Below are positions 1-7,373 of a DNA stretch of 17,964 bases, piece by piece. The translations under genes were made by a program, and so were the position numbers. The stretch is from an uncultured Oscillibacter sp. GTDB taxonomy: Bacteria > Bacillota > Clostridia > Oscillospirales > Oscillospiraceae. Positions within the stretch are counted from its first letter, which is position 1. Every line of letters starts with the position of its first letter. A model generated the notes under the pieces. It searched no databases. It had not been told where the DNA came from and saw only the letters and a list, made by a program, of their open reading frames with translations. The stretch spans positions 1-17,964 of the forward strand of contig UQMC01000028.1 of NCBI GenBank assembly GCA_900542115.1, read 5' to 3'.

Positions 1-113
1 GATTTCAATGGCGCAGGACACCCTTCTTGGGTTTCCCGCGCACACCCTTCCTTACTGTTGCGGAGGATTTACCACTTTATCGACAGTTCCTTTTTTCGTT
101 TTTATCAGGCGGC
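1..113. other. left-edge intergenic DNA with a short direct repeat
   Basis: This is the region downstream of ychF, up to the window edge. I see no convincing gene. It holds two copies of ACACCCTTC (18-26 and 42-50), each preceded by GCGC (11-14 and 38-41), giving a direct repeat with a period of about 24-27 bp. No intrinsic terminator for ychF is visible. A short plus-strand frame starting with ATG at 9 has no recognisable protein features and no ribosome binding site, so it is not called. Confidence 0.4.
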
Positions 114-1223
114 TCAGACGTTGAAGCGGAAGTAAATCATATCTCCGTCCTGCACCACGTACTCCTTGCCCTCGCTGCGGAGCTGGCCCTTCTCCTTAGC
201 GGCGCTGACGCTGCCGTACTTCATCATATCGTCAAAGGCGATGACCTCCGCCCGGATGAAGCCCCGCTCAATATCGGAATGAATTTTTCCGGCGGCCTGA
301 GGGGCCTTCGTTCCCTTTTTAATGGTCCATGCCCGGCACTCGTCCTTTCCGTAGGTCAGGAAGGAGATGAGGCCCAGCAGAGAATAGCTGCACTTGATGA
401 GCCGGTCGAGGCCGGACTCGGCGATTCCCAGCTCGTCAAGGAACATTTGCTTTTCCTCGCCCTCCAGCTCGGCGATGTCCTGCTCCAGCTTGGCGCAGAT
501 GGGCAGCACCTCACTGCCCTCGGCCTTTGCCAGCTCCGTGACCTTCTTGAGATACGCGTTGTTCGCCTGATTGGCAAACCCGTCCTCATCCATGTTGGCG
601 GCATAGATAATAGGCTTCAGTGTCAAAAGATCAGAGGTTGCGATGAGGGCCTTATCCTCATCGGAGCACTCGAATGTCCGGGCGGACTTACCGCTGTCCA
701 GATGAGCAGCAAGCGCCTTGAATACGTCCACCTCATGCAAAAACTTCTTATCGCCCTTGGCGGCCTTGGCAGCCTTGTCCACACGGCGCTGCACCATGTC
801 CAGATCGGCCATGATAAGTTCCATGTCAATCGCCTCAATATCCCCTACGGGGTCAACGGGGACGTTTGTTCCGGCATCGGCTACCACGTGCATGATGTTT
901 TCATCATCAAAGCAGCGGACCACATGGACAATGGCATCCGTCTCCCGGATATTGGCCAGGAACTTGTTGCCAAGACCGGCGCCCTGACTGGCGCCCTTCA
1001 CCAGACCCGCGATGTCCACGAACTCAATGACCGCCGGGGTCTTCTTATCCGGCTCGTAGATCTCCGCCAGCTTGTCCAGCCGCGCATCCGGCACAGCTAC
1101 CATGCCCACATTGGGGTCAATGGTGCAGAACGGGTAATTGGCGCTCTCCGCACCGGCGTTGGTAATGGCGTTGAACAGGGTCGATTTGCCCACATTGGGC
1201 AGTCCCACGATACCTAATTTCAT
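114..1223 (-). CDS. ychF: redox-regulated ATPase/GTPase YchF (OLA1 family)
   Basis: YchF is a universally conserved, cytoplasmic Obg-family P-loop NTPase that prefers ATP and associates with ribosomes; it is linked to translation and oxidative-stress responses. The 369-residue product is close to the usual family length of about 363-367. Visible motifs are the P-loop GLPNVGKST (residues 7-15), the Walker B/G3 motif DIAG (70-73) and, in place of the usual NKxD, an N-M-D-E motif near residue 205, as expected for a family with relaxed nucleotide specificity. The C-terminal part is a TGS domain, ending YFRFNV. The start is the canonical MKLGIVG. Its Shine-Dalgarno (AAGGAG, minus strand 1241-1236) is 12 bases upstream, which is rather far. 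It follows the AEC gene by 48 bp with no obvious promoter of its own and is probably the last gene of the hydrogenase operon. Confidence 0.97.
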   Translation of the reverse strand: MKLGIVGLPNVGKSTLFNAITNAGAESANYPFCTIDPNVGMVAVPDARLDKLAEIYEPDKKTPAVIEFVDIAGLVKGASQGAGLGNKFLANIRETDAIVHVVRCFDDENIMHVVADAGTNVPVDPVGDIEAIDMELIMADLDMVQRRVDKAAKAAKGDKKFLHEVDVFKALAAHLDSGKSARTFECSDEDKALIATSDLLTLKPIIYAANMDEDGFANQANNAYLKKVTELAKAEGSEVLPICAKLEQDIAELEGEEKQMFLDELGIAESGLDRLIKCSYSLLGLISFLTYGKDECRAWTIKKGTKAPQAAGKIHSDIERGFIRAEVIAFDDMMKYGSVSAAKEKGQLRSEGKEYVVQDGDMIYFRFNV

Positions 1224-1271
1224 ATATCTCTACATCTCCTTATTTTAAAGGCCGCAATCGGGATAGGCTCC

Positions 1272-2195
1272 TTACATCTGATAATAGGCTGCCAGCAGCG
1301 GAATTGTGACAATACACAGCAGCATGGTGACAATGTTGATAAGGCCGGAATACCGGGCATCCCGCCCGAAAATCTGGCTGAACTGCGTCACCGCGTTGGC
1401 CGATGGTGCAATGGCGGAAAGCAGACTGATAAGAATCAGCGTCTCGCCATGAGGTGCCAATGCCGCAAGGCCGCTGTACTTCATGATAGTGACCAAAATC
1501 ACCGGCAGCACCACCAGCCGCAGCAGCACTGGCTTCCAGATCTGCCGGTAGCCCCGCAGGACCTCCGGCGTGATGTCCGCCAGCAGCATTCCCACAATGA
1601 GCATGGCCACCGGTCCCACGGTATTGCCCGCTTGGGCGAACGCGCCCTTGACGATTCCCGGCAGCCGTATCTGGAAAGCAAACAGCAGCATTCCCGCCAA
1701 AATCGCCAGAATGTTCACGTTGCAAAGCAAATTCCGCACCGACAGCTCATGCCTGCCGCTGATAAAAATGCGGGCGTGAGTCCAGATCAAAACCGTCTGC
1801 ACGATGGAGTAGCACGTAACGTACATGACCCAGTCCTCGCCAAAGGTGCCGATAACGATGGGCAGCACCATATTTGTGCAGTTGGGATACATAACGGAGG
1901 CCGCTTCCACCACATCGAGGTGAAATGGTTTTGAAATCAGCCCGCCCAGTATTACACACAGTCCGCTGAGAATCACAGCGGAGAGCAGCGACAGCTCCAT
2001 CATCCGCACAGTGTCCGCTGTTCGCTCTAATTGAAAGGCGTTCAGGGCCACACAGGGCGTGATGATATACAGAAGGATCATGGACAGCGTTCGGCTGTCC
2101 TCCGATTTCAAGATACCTGCTTTGACAATGGCCCAGCCCAAGAATACAAGGATAAAGAGCTGGGCGATCTGCCGCAGCAGAATCAGGCTCAGCAT
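1272..2195 (-). CDS. AEC family (auxin efflux carrier-like) transporter
   Basis: This is a polytopic inner-membrane carrier of the AEC family, whose bacterial members carry malate, malonate, lactate or similar small organic acids. The 307 residues contain about ten hydrophobic segments arranged as two halves. Family-type motifs are present: YPNCTNMVLPIV around residues 103-114 and SANAVTQFSQIFGRDA in the second half. The ATG lies inside the end of the hydrogenase gene (shared ATGCTGA, 7-bp overlap) with only a weak Shine-Dalgarno, so translation is probably coupled. The substrate cannot be read from sequence. Co-translation with a hydrogenase suggests a fermentation acid or a redox-linked metabolite, but this is inference. 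Confidence 0.9.
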   Translation of the reverse strand: MLSLILLRQIAQLFILVFLGWAIVKAGILKSEDSRTLSMILLYIITPCVALNAFQLERTADTVRMMELSLLSAVILSGLCVILGGLISKPFHLDVVEAASVMYPNCTNMVLPIVIGTFGEDWVMYVTCYSIVQTVLIWTHARIFISGRHELSVRNLLCNVNILAILAGMLLFAFQIRLPGIVKGAFAQAGNTVGPVAMLIVGMLLADITPEVLRGYRQIWKPVLLRLVVLPVILVTIMKYSGLAALAPHGETLILISLLSAIAPSANAVTQFSQIFGRDARYSGLINIVTMLLCIVTIPLLAAYYQM

Positions 2196-3712
2196 TTTTC
2201 TTCGACTTCTTTCAGCCGGTCCAGATACGGGCTCTCCGTGGTGCTGAAGGCGGCGGCGTCATTTTTAAACCGCTCCACATTCATCATGGAGTCCTTGACC
2301 TGACTGATGGTACCTGCACCGGCTACGCAGCCGCCGGGGCAGCCCATGCCCTCCAGCAGATAGCCGTTGCGCTTACCGGCCTTTGCCATGGCCAGCATTT
2401 TGCGGCACTCCTTCAAACCGTCGCCGTATTCGATGAGCACCTCCCGGTCGGGATCAATGTGCCGAATGGCCTCCACCACGGCGGCGGCCACACCGCCGCC
2501 AACGGCAAAGCCGCGGCCCATGCCGGAGCCCTCGTTCATACCATCGGCAGAATCGGCCTCAATCGTGGCAAAGTCGATCTCCTTGGCATCGAACATACCC
2601 AGAAGCTCCTCAAACGTCAGCACAAAGTCCACATCGGAGCGGACGGAGCGCCGGTTGGCCTCCAGCTTTTTCGCGGAGCACGGTCCCACGAACACGATGC
2701 GGGCGTTGGGATGATCCTTTTTCACCATGCGGGCCGTAATGACCATGGGGGTCAGGGCCATGGAAATATTGTCTTTGAATTGGGGGAACAGCTTCTTGGC
2801 CATCATGGACCATGCGGGACAGCAGCTTGTGCCCATCCAGTCCAGCTTCTCCGGGACCTCCTCCAAGAAGTCATGGGCCTCTTCCACGGTGCACAGGTCC
2901 GCGCCGATGGCGACCTCCACCACATCCGCGAAGCCCAGCGTCCGCATAGCAGCCTTCAGCTTAGCGGGCGTTGCCGCCTTGCCGTACTGGCCCACAAAGG
3001 CAGGGGCCACACAGGCGATGACTTCCTCACCGCGCTTCACAGCCTGAATGACCTGGAAAATCTGGCTCTTGTCGGCAATGGCGGCAAAGGGGCAGTTGAC
3101 AAGGCACATACCGCAGGATACACACTTATCATAGTTGATCTTCGCCCGGCCCAGCTCATCAGACTCAATGGCGTCCATACCGCAGGCGGCGGCGCAGGGG
3201 CGCTCGATCTTGCTGATGGCCCGGTAGGGGCACTGGTTAAAGCACTTGCCGCACTTGATGCACTTGCTCTGGTCAATGTGGCAGTGCTTGTTCTCGTCCA
3301 GATAAATGGCGTTCTTGGGGCAGACCGCCATGCAGGGGTGGGAAATGCAGCCCTGGCAGCTGTCGGTAATGCGAATCTGCTTGGGGGGGCAGGCATTACA
3401 GGCAAAGGGGATAATATTGACCAGAGGCTCCCGGAAATACTTCTGATCCGTAGCCGCCTCCCGGATGCTGGCGCTGAGGGGCTCAGACGGACCGCCCGGA
3501 TTCAAATCCATGCCCAGAGCCAGCCGGACTCTGGAGGACACCACCGCCCGCTCCAGAAATACGTCATGCCGGTGGTGAGCCACCTCTCCGGGAACGATCT
3601 TATAGGGAATCATATCCACACCGGTATAATCATCCCCACTGTAGGCCAGCCGGGCCACCTCTGTAAATACGCTGCGGCGAATATCGTCTACCGCGCTGTG
3701 TACACCTCTCAT
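2189..3712 (-). CDS. monomeric [FeFe] hydrogenase, probably group B
   Basis: It catalyses reversible proton reduction to H2 at an H-cluster in the cytoplasm, normally using ferredoxin to dispose of fermentation electrons. With the start chosen here (507 residues), cysteines C119/C122/C127/C131, C151/C154/C157/C161 and C197/C200/C203/C207 form three 4Fe-4S-type sets; further Cys pairs lie at 105/108 and 173/177. H-cluster signatures are TSCCPAW (295-301), GPCSAKK (343-349) and EGMGCPGGC (454-462), so the active-site cysteines are intact. GPCxAKK instead of the classical MPCxxK, and the short N-terminal module, fit group B rather than a CpI-type enzyme. The ATG at 3712 has an ideal AGGAGG (3723-3718) five bases upstream. 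A longer frame opening with TTG at 3826 is rejected because that TTG is the -35 element of the promoter. The stop overlaps the AEC start. Confidence 0.93.
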   Translation of the reverse strand: MRGVHSAVDDIRRSVFTEVARLAYSGDDYTGVDMIPYKIVPGEVAHHRHDVFLERAVVSSRVRLALGMDLNPGGPSEPLSASIREAATDQKYFREPLVNIIPFACNACPPKQIRITDSCQGCISHPCMAVCPKNAIYLDENKHCHIDQSKCIKCGKCFNQCPYRAISKIERPCAAACGMDAIESDELGRAKINYDKCVSCGMCLVNCPFAAIADKSQIFQVIQAVKRGEEVIACVAPAFVGQYGKAATPAKLKAAMRTLGFADVVEVAIGADLCTVEEAHDFLEEVPEKLDWMGTSCCPAWSMMAKKLFPQFKDNISMALTPMVITARMVKKDHPNARIVFVGPCSAKKLEANRRSVRSDVDFVLTFEELLGMFDAKEIDFATIEADSADGMNEGSGMGRGFAVGGGVAAAVVEAIRHIDPDREVLIEYGDGLKECRKMLAMAKAGKRNGYLLEGMGCPGGCVAGAGTISQVKDSMMNVERFKNDAAAFSTTESPYLDRLKEVEEKC

Positions 3713-3797
3713 AGTCTCCTCCTGTGTCCGGCCAACGGTCGCATTCCGTCCCGGAGCATATTTTGCATCCGCCGTCAGGGCAGATTCAATCGCATAT

Positions 3798-3826
3798 ATT
3801 ATATGTAAAAAGTCTTCAGCTTTCAA
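3798..3826 (-). promoter_or_regulatory. sigma-A promoter of the hydrogenase operon
   Basis: On the minus strand, TTGAAA (3826-3821) is followed after exactly 17 bp by a perfect TATAAT (3803-3798). Transcription should start near 3791, giving a leader of about 79 nt before the ATG at 3712. This near-consensus promoter predicts strong expression. Confidence 0.85.
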
Positions 3827-3848
3827 GCCTTATTTTGCTGTTTTCGCT

Positions 3849-3868
3849 GCTTTTTCCAGCTTTTTCCA
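3849..3868. repeat. perfect 10-bp tandem repeat upstream of the hydrogenase promoter
   Basis: GCTTTTTCCA occurs twice in perfect tandem (3849-3858 and 3859-3868). TTTTCCA recurs at 3903-3908 as part of the neighbouring inverted repeat. The tandem lies 23-42 bp upstream of the hydrogenase -35 box, one helical turn per copy, which would suit a DNA-binding regulator. No known operator consensus is recognised. Confidence 0.45.
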
Positions 3869-3902
3869 TTCAATCGATTACTTTTTGGCATTTTACAAAA
3901 AT

Positions 3903-3923
3903 TTTCCACGGTATTTGTGGAAA
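3903..3923. repeat. 7-bp inverted repeat between the divergent promoters
   Basis: TTTCCAC (3903-3909) and GTGGAAA (3917-3923) form a perfect inverted repeat around a 7-nt spacer. It lies between the hydrogenase promoter and the two-component promoter, 17 bp upstream of the latter's -35 element. It could be an operator for either side. It has no T-tract and is not a terminator. Confidence 0.4.
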
Positions 3924-3939
3924 TCTTACCCTTGGGAGG

Positions 3940-3969
3940 TTGCTATTTCCGCCAAAAAGCTGGTATAAT
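3940..3969 (+). promoter_or_regulatory. extended -10 promoter of the two-component operon
   Basis: TTGCTA (3940-3945) is followed after 18 bp by TATAAT (3964-3969), preceded by TGG to give an extended -10 (TGnTATAAT). Transcription should start near 3976. This places an upstream in-frame ATG at 3917 outside the transcript and supports the start at 4001. Confidence 0.75.
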
Positions 3970-4000
3970 TATTTTAATTTGCCGAAGGGAGGGTGATGGA

Positions 4001-4738
4001 ATGCTGCGAATCGGCTTTTGCGACGATGATCTGTCCGTACTCAACACGCTTCAGGTCCTTCTGGACCGCTACCGTGTGGACCGGAATGCGGACCTTTCCT
4101 CCGCGGCCTTCCAAAGTCCTTTAGAGCTGATCGCGGAGATTGAAAAAGGTCTGCGCTTCGACATTCTGCTTCTGGATGTGCTGATGCCCGGAGAAAACGG
4201 TATGGAGGCCGCCCGGGAGATTCGCCGGTTTGACAGCAGTGTTAAAATCATTTTTCTCACCTCCTCCACGGAATTTGCCGTGGAATCCTACTCCGTAGGC
4301 GCCTATTTCTACCAGCTTAAGCCTATTTGGGCGGAGAGTTTCTACTGCTTGATGGACTCCGTTATTGCCGAATGTGACAAAAGCAGCAGCTCCAGTCTGA
4401 TTCTCCGCTGCAAGAGCGGCATCACCCGGGTGGAGCTGGAAAAGCTGAGCTATTGCGAGGTTCAGGGCCGCTCCCTCTGGCTCCATCTGGAGGATGGCAC
4501 CGTGTTGGAGAGCACCGGCAGCATGGACCATCTTTGCGAGCAGTTGACCGGCTATGAGCAGTTCTTTCGGCTGCACCGCAGCTTCCTTGTCAATTTAGAG
4601 CACATCAAGCGCATCGCGCCCAAGGCCATCACCATGACCGATGACACGGAGCTGCCCCTCCCCCGGGGAAAATACACAGAGGTAAAGGACCTCTATCTGG
4701 AATACGCCTTCCGCAGAAAGCAGGTGTTTTTAACGTGA
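4001..4738 (+). CDS. LytTR-family response regulator
   Basis: This is a cytoplasmic DNA-binding response regulator of the AgrA/LytR type (245 residues). The receiver domain (about 1-120) shows the acidic triad D8-D9-D10, phospho-acceptor D59 (in LLLDVLMPG), T87 and K107. The LytTR DNA-binding domain covers about 130-240, including RLHRSFLVNLEHI. The start is the ATG with AAGGGAGGG (3985-3993) 7 nt upstream and it lies downstream of the promoter at 3940-3969. Its stop overlaps the kinase gene by 4 bp (GTGA), so the pair should be co-translated. Target genes are unknown; LytTR proteins bind paired 9-bp direct repeats, and I did not find a convincing pair in the adjacent promoters. Confidence 0.93.
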   Translation: MLRIGFCDDDLSVLNTLQVLLDRYRVDRNADLSSAAFQSPLELIAEIEKGLRFDILLLDVLMPGENGMEAAREIRRFDSSVKIIFLTSSTEFAVESYSVGAYFYQLKPIWAESFYCLMDSVIAECDKSSSSSLILRCKSGITRVELEKLSYCEVQGRSLWLHLEDGTVLESTGSMDHLCEQLTGYEQFFRLHRSFLVNLEHIKRIAPKAITMTDDTELPLPRGKYTEVKDLYLEYAFRRKQVFLT

Positions 4739-6003
4739 CGCCCCTCTATATCTGCAACACCGTGGCGGTGGGCCTGTTCGGCATTGTGCTCTCCGCCGCT
4801 TTCTGCAATATTACATGGTCCCGGCGCAAAGTACTGGAAATGGCTTTGTTCACGCTGGGTATTTTTCTGCTGCAGGCCGTTGTTTATTTTGGAATCACGC
4901 CGGAGCTGGGACAGTATCTTTATCCCCTGCACACCCACCTTCCCCTGATTCTCATTTTGTGCCTGTTGAGCCGGCAGCGGCTCTGGCCCGTTATCTCCGT
5001 GCTGACCGCGTATCTCTGCTGTCAGCTCCGCCGCTGGCTGGCGCTGCTCATCGTGGAGCTCTGCGCCGGCGGAGACGCCATGCAGCAGGCCGTGGAGCTG
5101 GCGCTGACCGTGCCGCTGCTTCTGCTTTTGCTGCGGGCCGCGCCCGCCGTGCGCTCCGTCTCCCAATATCCTGCACCGATTCAATGCCAGTTCGGCATCA
5201 TCCCGGCTGTGTACTATGCCTTCGACTATCTGACGCGGGTCTATACAAATCTTCTCTCCAGCGGTTCCCCGACGGTGGTGGAGTTCATGCCCTTTGTATG
5301 CAGCGTTGCGTATCTGATTTTCGTCTTCCGGCTTTCCGAGGAGCAGCGGGCCAGAACCTACCTCGAGCAGATGCAGAACAGCCTGAATTTGCAGGTCCAC
5401 CAAGCGGTGCGGGAAATTGAGGCCATGCGGGAATCCCAGAATAAGACCCGGGCCTACCGCCACGATCTGCGCCATCATCTGCAATATCTCTCCGCGTGTC
5501 TTGAAAACGGTCAGTACACACAGGCGCAGTCCTATATCCGCTCTATCAGCGATGAGATTGAAGCCAGCCGCGTTACGGTCTACTGCGAAAACGAGGCCGC
5601 CAATCTGATTTTTTCCTCCTTTGCGGGGCGGGCCGCCGCAAAGGGGATTCCCCTGTCCATCCACGCGGAGCTGCCCCATGCTCTGCCGTTGACCGAAAGC
5701 GACCTTTGCGTGCTGCTGTCCAACGCTCTTGAAAACGCGCTGAACGCCTGTCGGCGGCGGGCGGAGCAGATAGGCGAGAGCGGCGGCATTGAGGTGCAGA
5801 CCTACGAAAAGAGCGGCAAGCTCTTTCTTCAGGTGGTCAATGACTGCGTGGATACTGTCCGCTTTGAGCACGGGATTCCCGTCTCGAACCAGCCGGGGCA
5901 TGGAATCGGCGTGCGGAGCATCTGTGCCATTGCGGAGCGGTACGGCGGTATTTACAGCTTCGCCGTTCAGAATGGGCGCTTCCTTCTGCGGGTCTCTCTG
6001 TAG
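4735..6003 (+). CDS. GHKL-type sensor histidine kinase (AgrC-like)
   Basis: This membrane sensor kinase partners the overlapping LytTR regulator. The 422 residues begin with about six hydrophobic segments (roughly 5-200), then a linker or coiled-coil (201-240), an H-box RHDLRHH with likely phospho-acceptor H243, an N-box around N330/N334 (LLSNALENALNAC) and a G-box GHGIG (388-392) within a GHKL ATPase domain (PF14501-like). This is the arrangement of AgrC, ComD and VirS peptide-sensing kinases. Translation starts at GTG 4735, inside the regulator's stop region. No agrB or agrD gene lies in the window, so the ligand is unknown and may not be a cyclic peptide. The gene ends just before a strong terminator. 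Confidence 0.92.
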   Translation: MTPLYICNTVAVGLFGIVLSAAFCNITWSRRKVLEMALFTLGIFLLQAVVYFGITPELGQYLYPLHTHLPLILILCLLSRQRLWPVISVLTAYLCCQLRRWLALLIVELCAGGDAMQQAVELALTVPLLLLLLRAAPAVRSVSQYPAPIQCQFGIIPAVYYAFDYLTRVYTNLLSSGSPTVVEFMPFVCSVAYLIFVFRLSEEQRARTYLEQMQNSLNLQVHQAVREIEAMRESQNKTRAYRHDLRHHLQYLSACLENGQYTQAQSYIRSISDEIEASRVTVYCENEAANLIFSSFAGRAAAKGIPLSIHAELPHALPLTESDLCVLLSNALENALNACRRRAEQIGESGGIEVQTYEKSGKLFLQVVNDCVDTVRFEHGIPVSNQPGHGIGVRSICAIAERYGGIYSFAVQNGRFLLRVSL

Positions 6004-6030
6004 TCCCCCATACATTTCATGACAGTTTCA

Positions 6031-6059
6031 GGGCGTTTCATGCAGAAACGCCCTTTTTT
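6031..6059 (+). terminator. intrinsic terminator of the two-component operon
   Basis: GGGCGTTTC (6031-6039) pairs perfectly with GAAACGCCC (6045-6053) around a 5-nt loop and is followed by six T (6054-6059). It sits 28 bp after the kinase stop and separates that operon from the lipoprotein gene. Confidence 0.92.
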
Positions 6060-6060
6060 C

Positions 6061-6085
6061 GTACCCGGTGCTATATACTGGGTAC
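6061..6085. promoter_or_regulatory. palindromic operator-like site over the presumed -10 of the lipoprotein gene
   Basis: GTACCC (6061-6066) and GGGTAC (6080-6085) form a perfect inverted repeat, extended inward by GT/AC after one mismatch (8 of 9 positions). TATACT (6074-6079), the best -10 candidate for the lipoprotein operon, lies within it. No good -35 is present at 16-18 bp because that space is the preceding terminator. A regulator binding here would cover the -10, as a repressor would, but the poor -35 also allows an activator. I do not recognise the regulator. Confidence 0.5.
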
Positions 6086-6137
6086 AACAGCAACGCGGTT
6101 CGCCGCAAACCCCAAAATACATACAAGGAGAATTACG

Positions 6138-6683
6138 ATGAAAAAGTTTCTTGCACTCTTGCTGAGCCTGATGATGGTCCTGTCTCTGGCCGCCTGCGGC
6201 GGCTCCGACGATACGAGCGATGATACCGCAGACCCCGCTCCCACCGAGGACACCACCCCGGATGACACTGCGGACACCGAGACCCCGGAAGATACCGGCG
6301 AAAAGTTCAACCTCATGACGGATATCACCCGCATCGATCCTCCCGAGCTGGAGGGAACCACTTGGAACTTCGCCGGCGGCTATCTGGACGGTGAGGAAAT
6401 GGATGACGATGACGCTACACAGACTCTGAGCCTTTATGGCGGTACGCTCCAATTCGTCTTCGGCGAGGATGGCGCAATGCAGATCGTGCAGGGCGGCGGC
6501 AGCCTTGACGGTGTTTACGAGCTGCTGCAGGACGATGACGGTTCTCTCTGCGTCGGCGTCACCGTGGACAACGACGGCCAGAGCATTCCTTATTTCTGCG
6601 TCTTCAGCGATCTGGGCCAGACCGTGATGATCGCCCTGTCCGATGACAGCGGCCTCAACGGCCTTTACTTCGTTCAGGAATAA
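6138..6683 (+). CDS. small acidic secreted lipoprotein of unknown function
   Basis: The 181-residue product has a classical lipoprotein signal peptide (Lys-Lys, a hydrophobic stretch, lipobox LAAC with C20), so it should be lipidated and held on the outer face of the membrane. Residues 21-55 are a low-complexity Asp/Thr/Pro/Glu linker. The remainder (about 65-181) is a compact, glycine- and acid-rich domain, apparently beta-rich, that I do not recognise. AAGGAG (6125-6130) lies 7 nt before the ATG. The signal sequence closely resembles that of the C11 protease lipoprotein downstream (both have S-L-x-A-C-G-G). A strong hairpin follows the stop, so this gene may be expressed at a higher level than the three genes after it. 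Confidence 0.85.
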   Translation: MKKFLALLLSLMMVLSLAACGGSDDTSDDTADPAPTEDTTPDDTADTETPEDTGEKFNLMTDITRIDPPELEGTTWNFAGGYLDGEEMDDDDATQTLSLYGGTLQFVFGEDGAMQIVQGGGSLDGVYELLQDDDGSLCVGVTVDNDGQSIPYFCVFSDLGQTVMIALSDDSGLNGLYFVQE

Positions 6684-6696
6684 TCCAAGCTCTCCG

Positions 6697-6731
6697 GCAG
6701 CGGATGCGGCACGATCCGCATCCGCTGCTTT
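6697..6731 (+). terminator. 13-bp hairpin after the lipoprotein gene, probable (leaky) terminator
   Basis: GCAGCGGATGCGG (6697-6709) and CCGCATCCGCTGC (6716-6728) pair perfectly around a 6-nt loop, followed only by TTTG. The stem is very stable but the T-tract is weak, so partial termination or an mRNA-stabilising 3' end is plausible. Confidence 0.65.
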
Positions 6732-6732
6732 G

Positions 6733-6761
6733 TTGACAGCAACCCCCGACGCACATTTTAA
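6733..6761 (+). promoter_or_regulatory. possible promoter for the LemA-like gene
   Basis: A perfect TTGACA (6733-6738) lies just after the hairpin. At 17 bp spacing the -10 is only TTTTAA (6756-6761, 3 of 6), so this is a weak candidate. It would let the lemA-DUF4428-C11 genes be transcribed independently of the lipoprotein. Confidence 0.25.
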
Positions 6762-6787
6762 AAACGGCAGAAATGGAGGTGGCCGCT

Positions 6788-7336
6788 ATGTATCCGCTCA
6801 TCATTGCAGCGCTGCTGCTGATATTGCTGGGGAGCTGGCTGCTGTCCGTGCGGCACAAACTGTCTGTATTGGATGAAAACGCTGGCAGCGCCATGAGCCA
6901 GATCGGCGTGCAGCTCGCCTCCCGCTTTGACGCGCTCAATATGCTGCTGCGTCTGCCGGAGCTCTACGCGCTGCCCGTCGTCCCCGCCATTTTGGAGGAG
7001 ATTCAAGCCAAGCAGGCACCCATTACAGCCGAATCGACCCCCGCCGCCGCGGAGGCACAGGCCGCTGTCATCGCCCACGCGCTGTCCCGCCTCTCCGCTG
7101 TGGACGGATACCACACCGCCCTTGCCTCCACTCCGGACGGTCTGCGGTGTCTGAACGCCATGAACGGCTATGAAAAAATGCTGCGTACCAGCTACCTTAT
7201 TTATAATGACTCCGCCGCCGGACTGAACCGTGTACTGGACCGGTTCCCGGTCTCTCTTGCGGCAAGGCTCCTTGGCTTTCACCCCCGCGGCTGCCTGCCC
7301 ACGCCGGACACACCGCTGACGGGCCACACGATATAA
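6788..7336 (+). CDS. LemA-like membrane protein
   Basis: The 182-residue product has an N-terminal membrane segment (about residues 3-19) followed by a helical domain. LemA-type features include a DENAGSAMSQIGVQLASRFD stretch after the membrane segment and a C-terminal Y-N...V...FP..LAA..LGF pattern. The HE-containing segment of classical LemA is replaced by a leucine-rich stretch, so this is a divergent member. LemA proteins are widespread envelope proteins without a settled biochemical role. The ATG at 6788 has GGAGGT (6775-6780) 7 nt upstream; an in-frame ATG at 6773 would place that Shine-Dalgarno inside the gene and is not used. The next gene starts 37 bp later, so the two are probably in one operon. 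Confidence 0.75.
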   Translation: MYPLIIAALLLILLGSWLLSVRHKLSVLDENAGSAMSQIGVQLASRFDALNMLLRLPELYALPVVPAILEEIQAKQAPITAESTPAAAEAQAAVIAHALSRLSAVDGYHTALASTPDGLRCLNAMNGYEKMLRTSYLIYNDSAAGLNRVLDRFPVSLAARLLGFHPRGCLPTPDTPLTGHTI

Positions 7337-7373
7337 ACAGGCTATCTTATCACATTTTGGGAGGAACGAAATC

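Noticed and set aside
27..1217. Long plus-strand open frame opposite ychF
   Set aside because: It is the antisense shadow of a clear ychF gene, has no family features and no ribosome site.
2459..3808. Long plus-strand open frame opposite the hydrogenase
   Set aside because: Antisense shadow of a gene with complete H-cluster motifs; its composition (Gly, His, Ala-rich) is typical of a reversed GC-rich codon pattern.
3917..4000. Upstream ATG extension of the response regulator
   Set aside because: It lies upstream of the TATAAT at 3964-3969, so it would not be transcribed; the receiver domain begins at the ATG at 4001.
6021..6039. Possible LytTR-binding direct repeat (GTTTCA twice)
   Set aside because: The copies are only 10 bp apart, match the 9-bp consensus poorly and one is an arm of the terminator.
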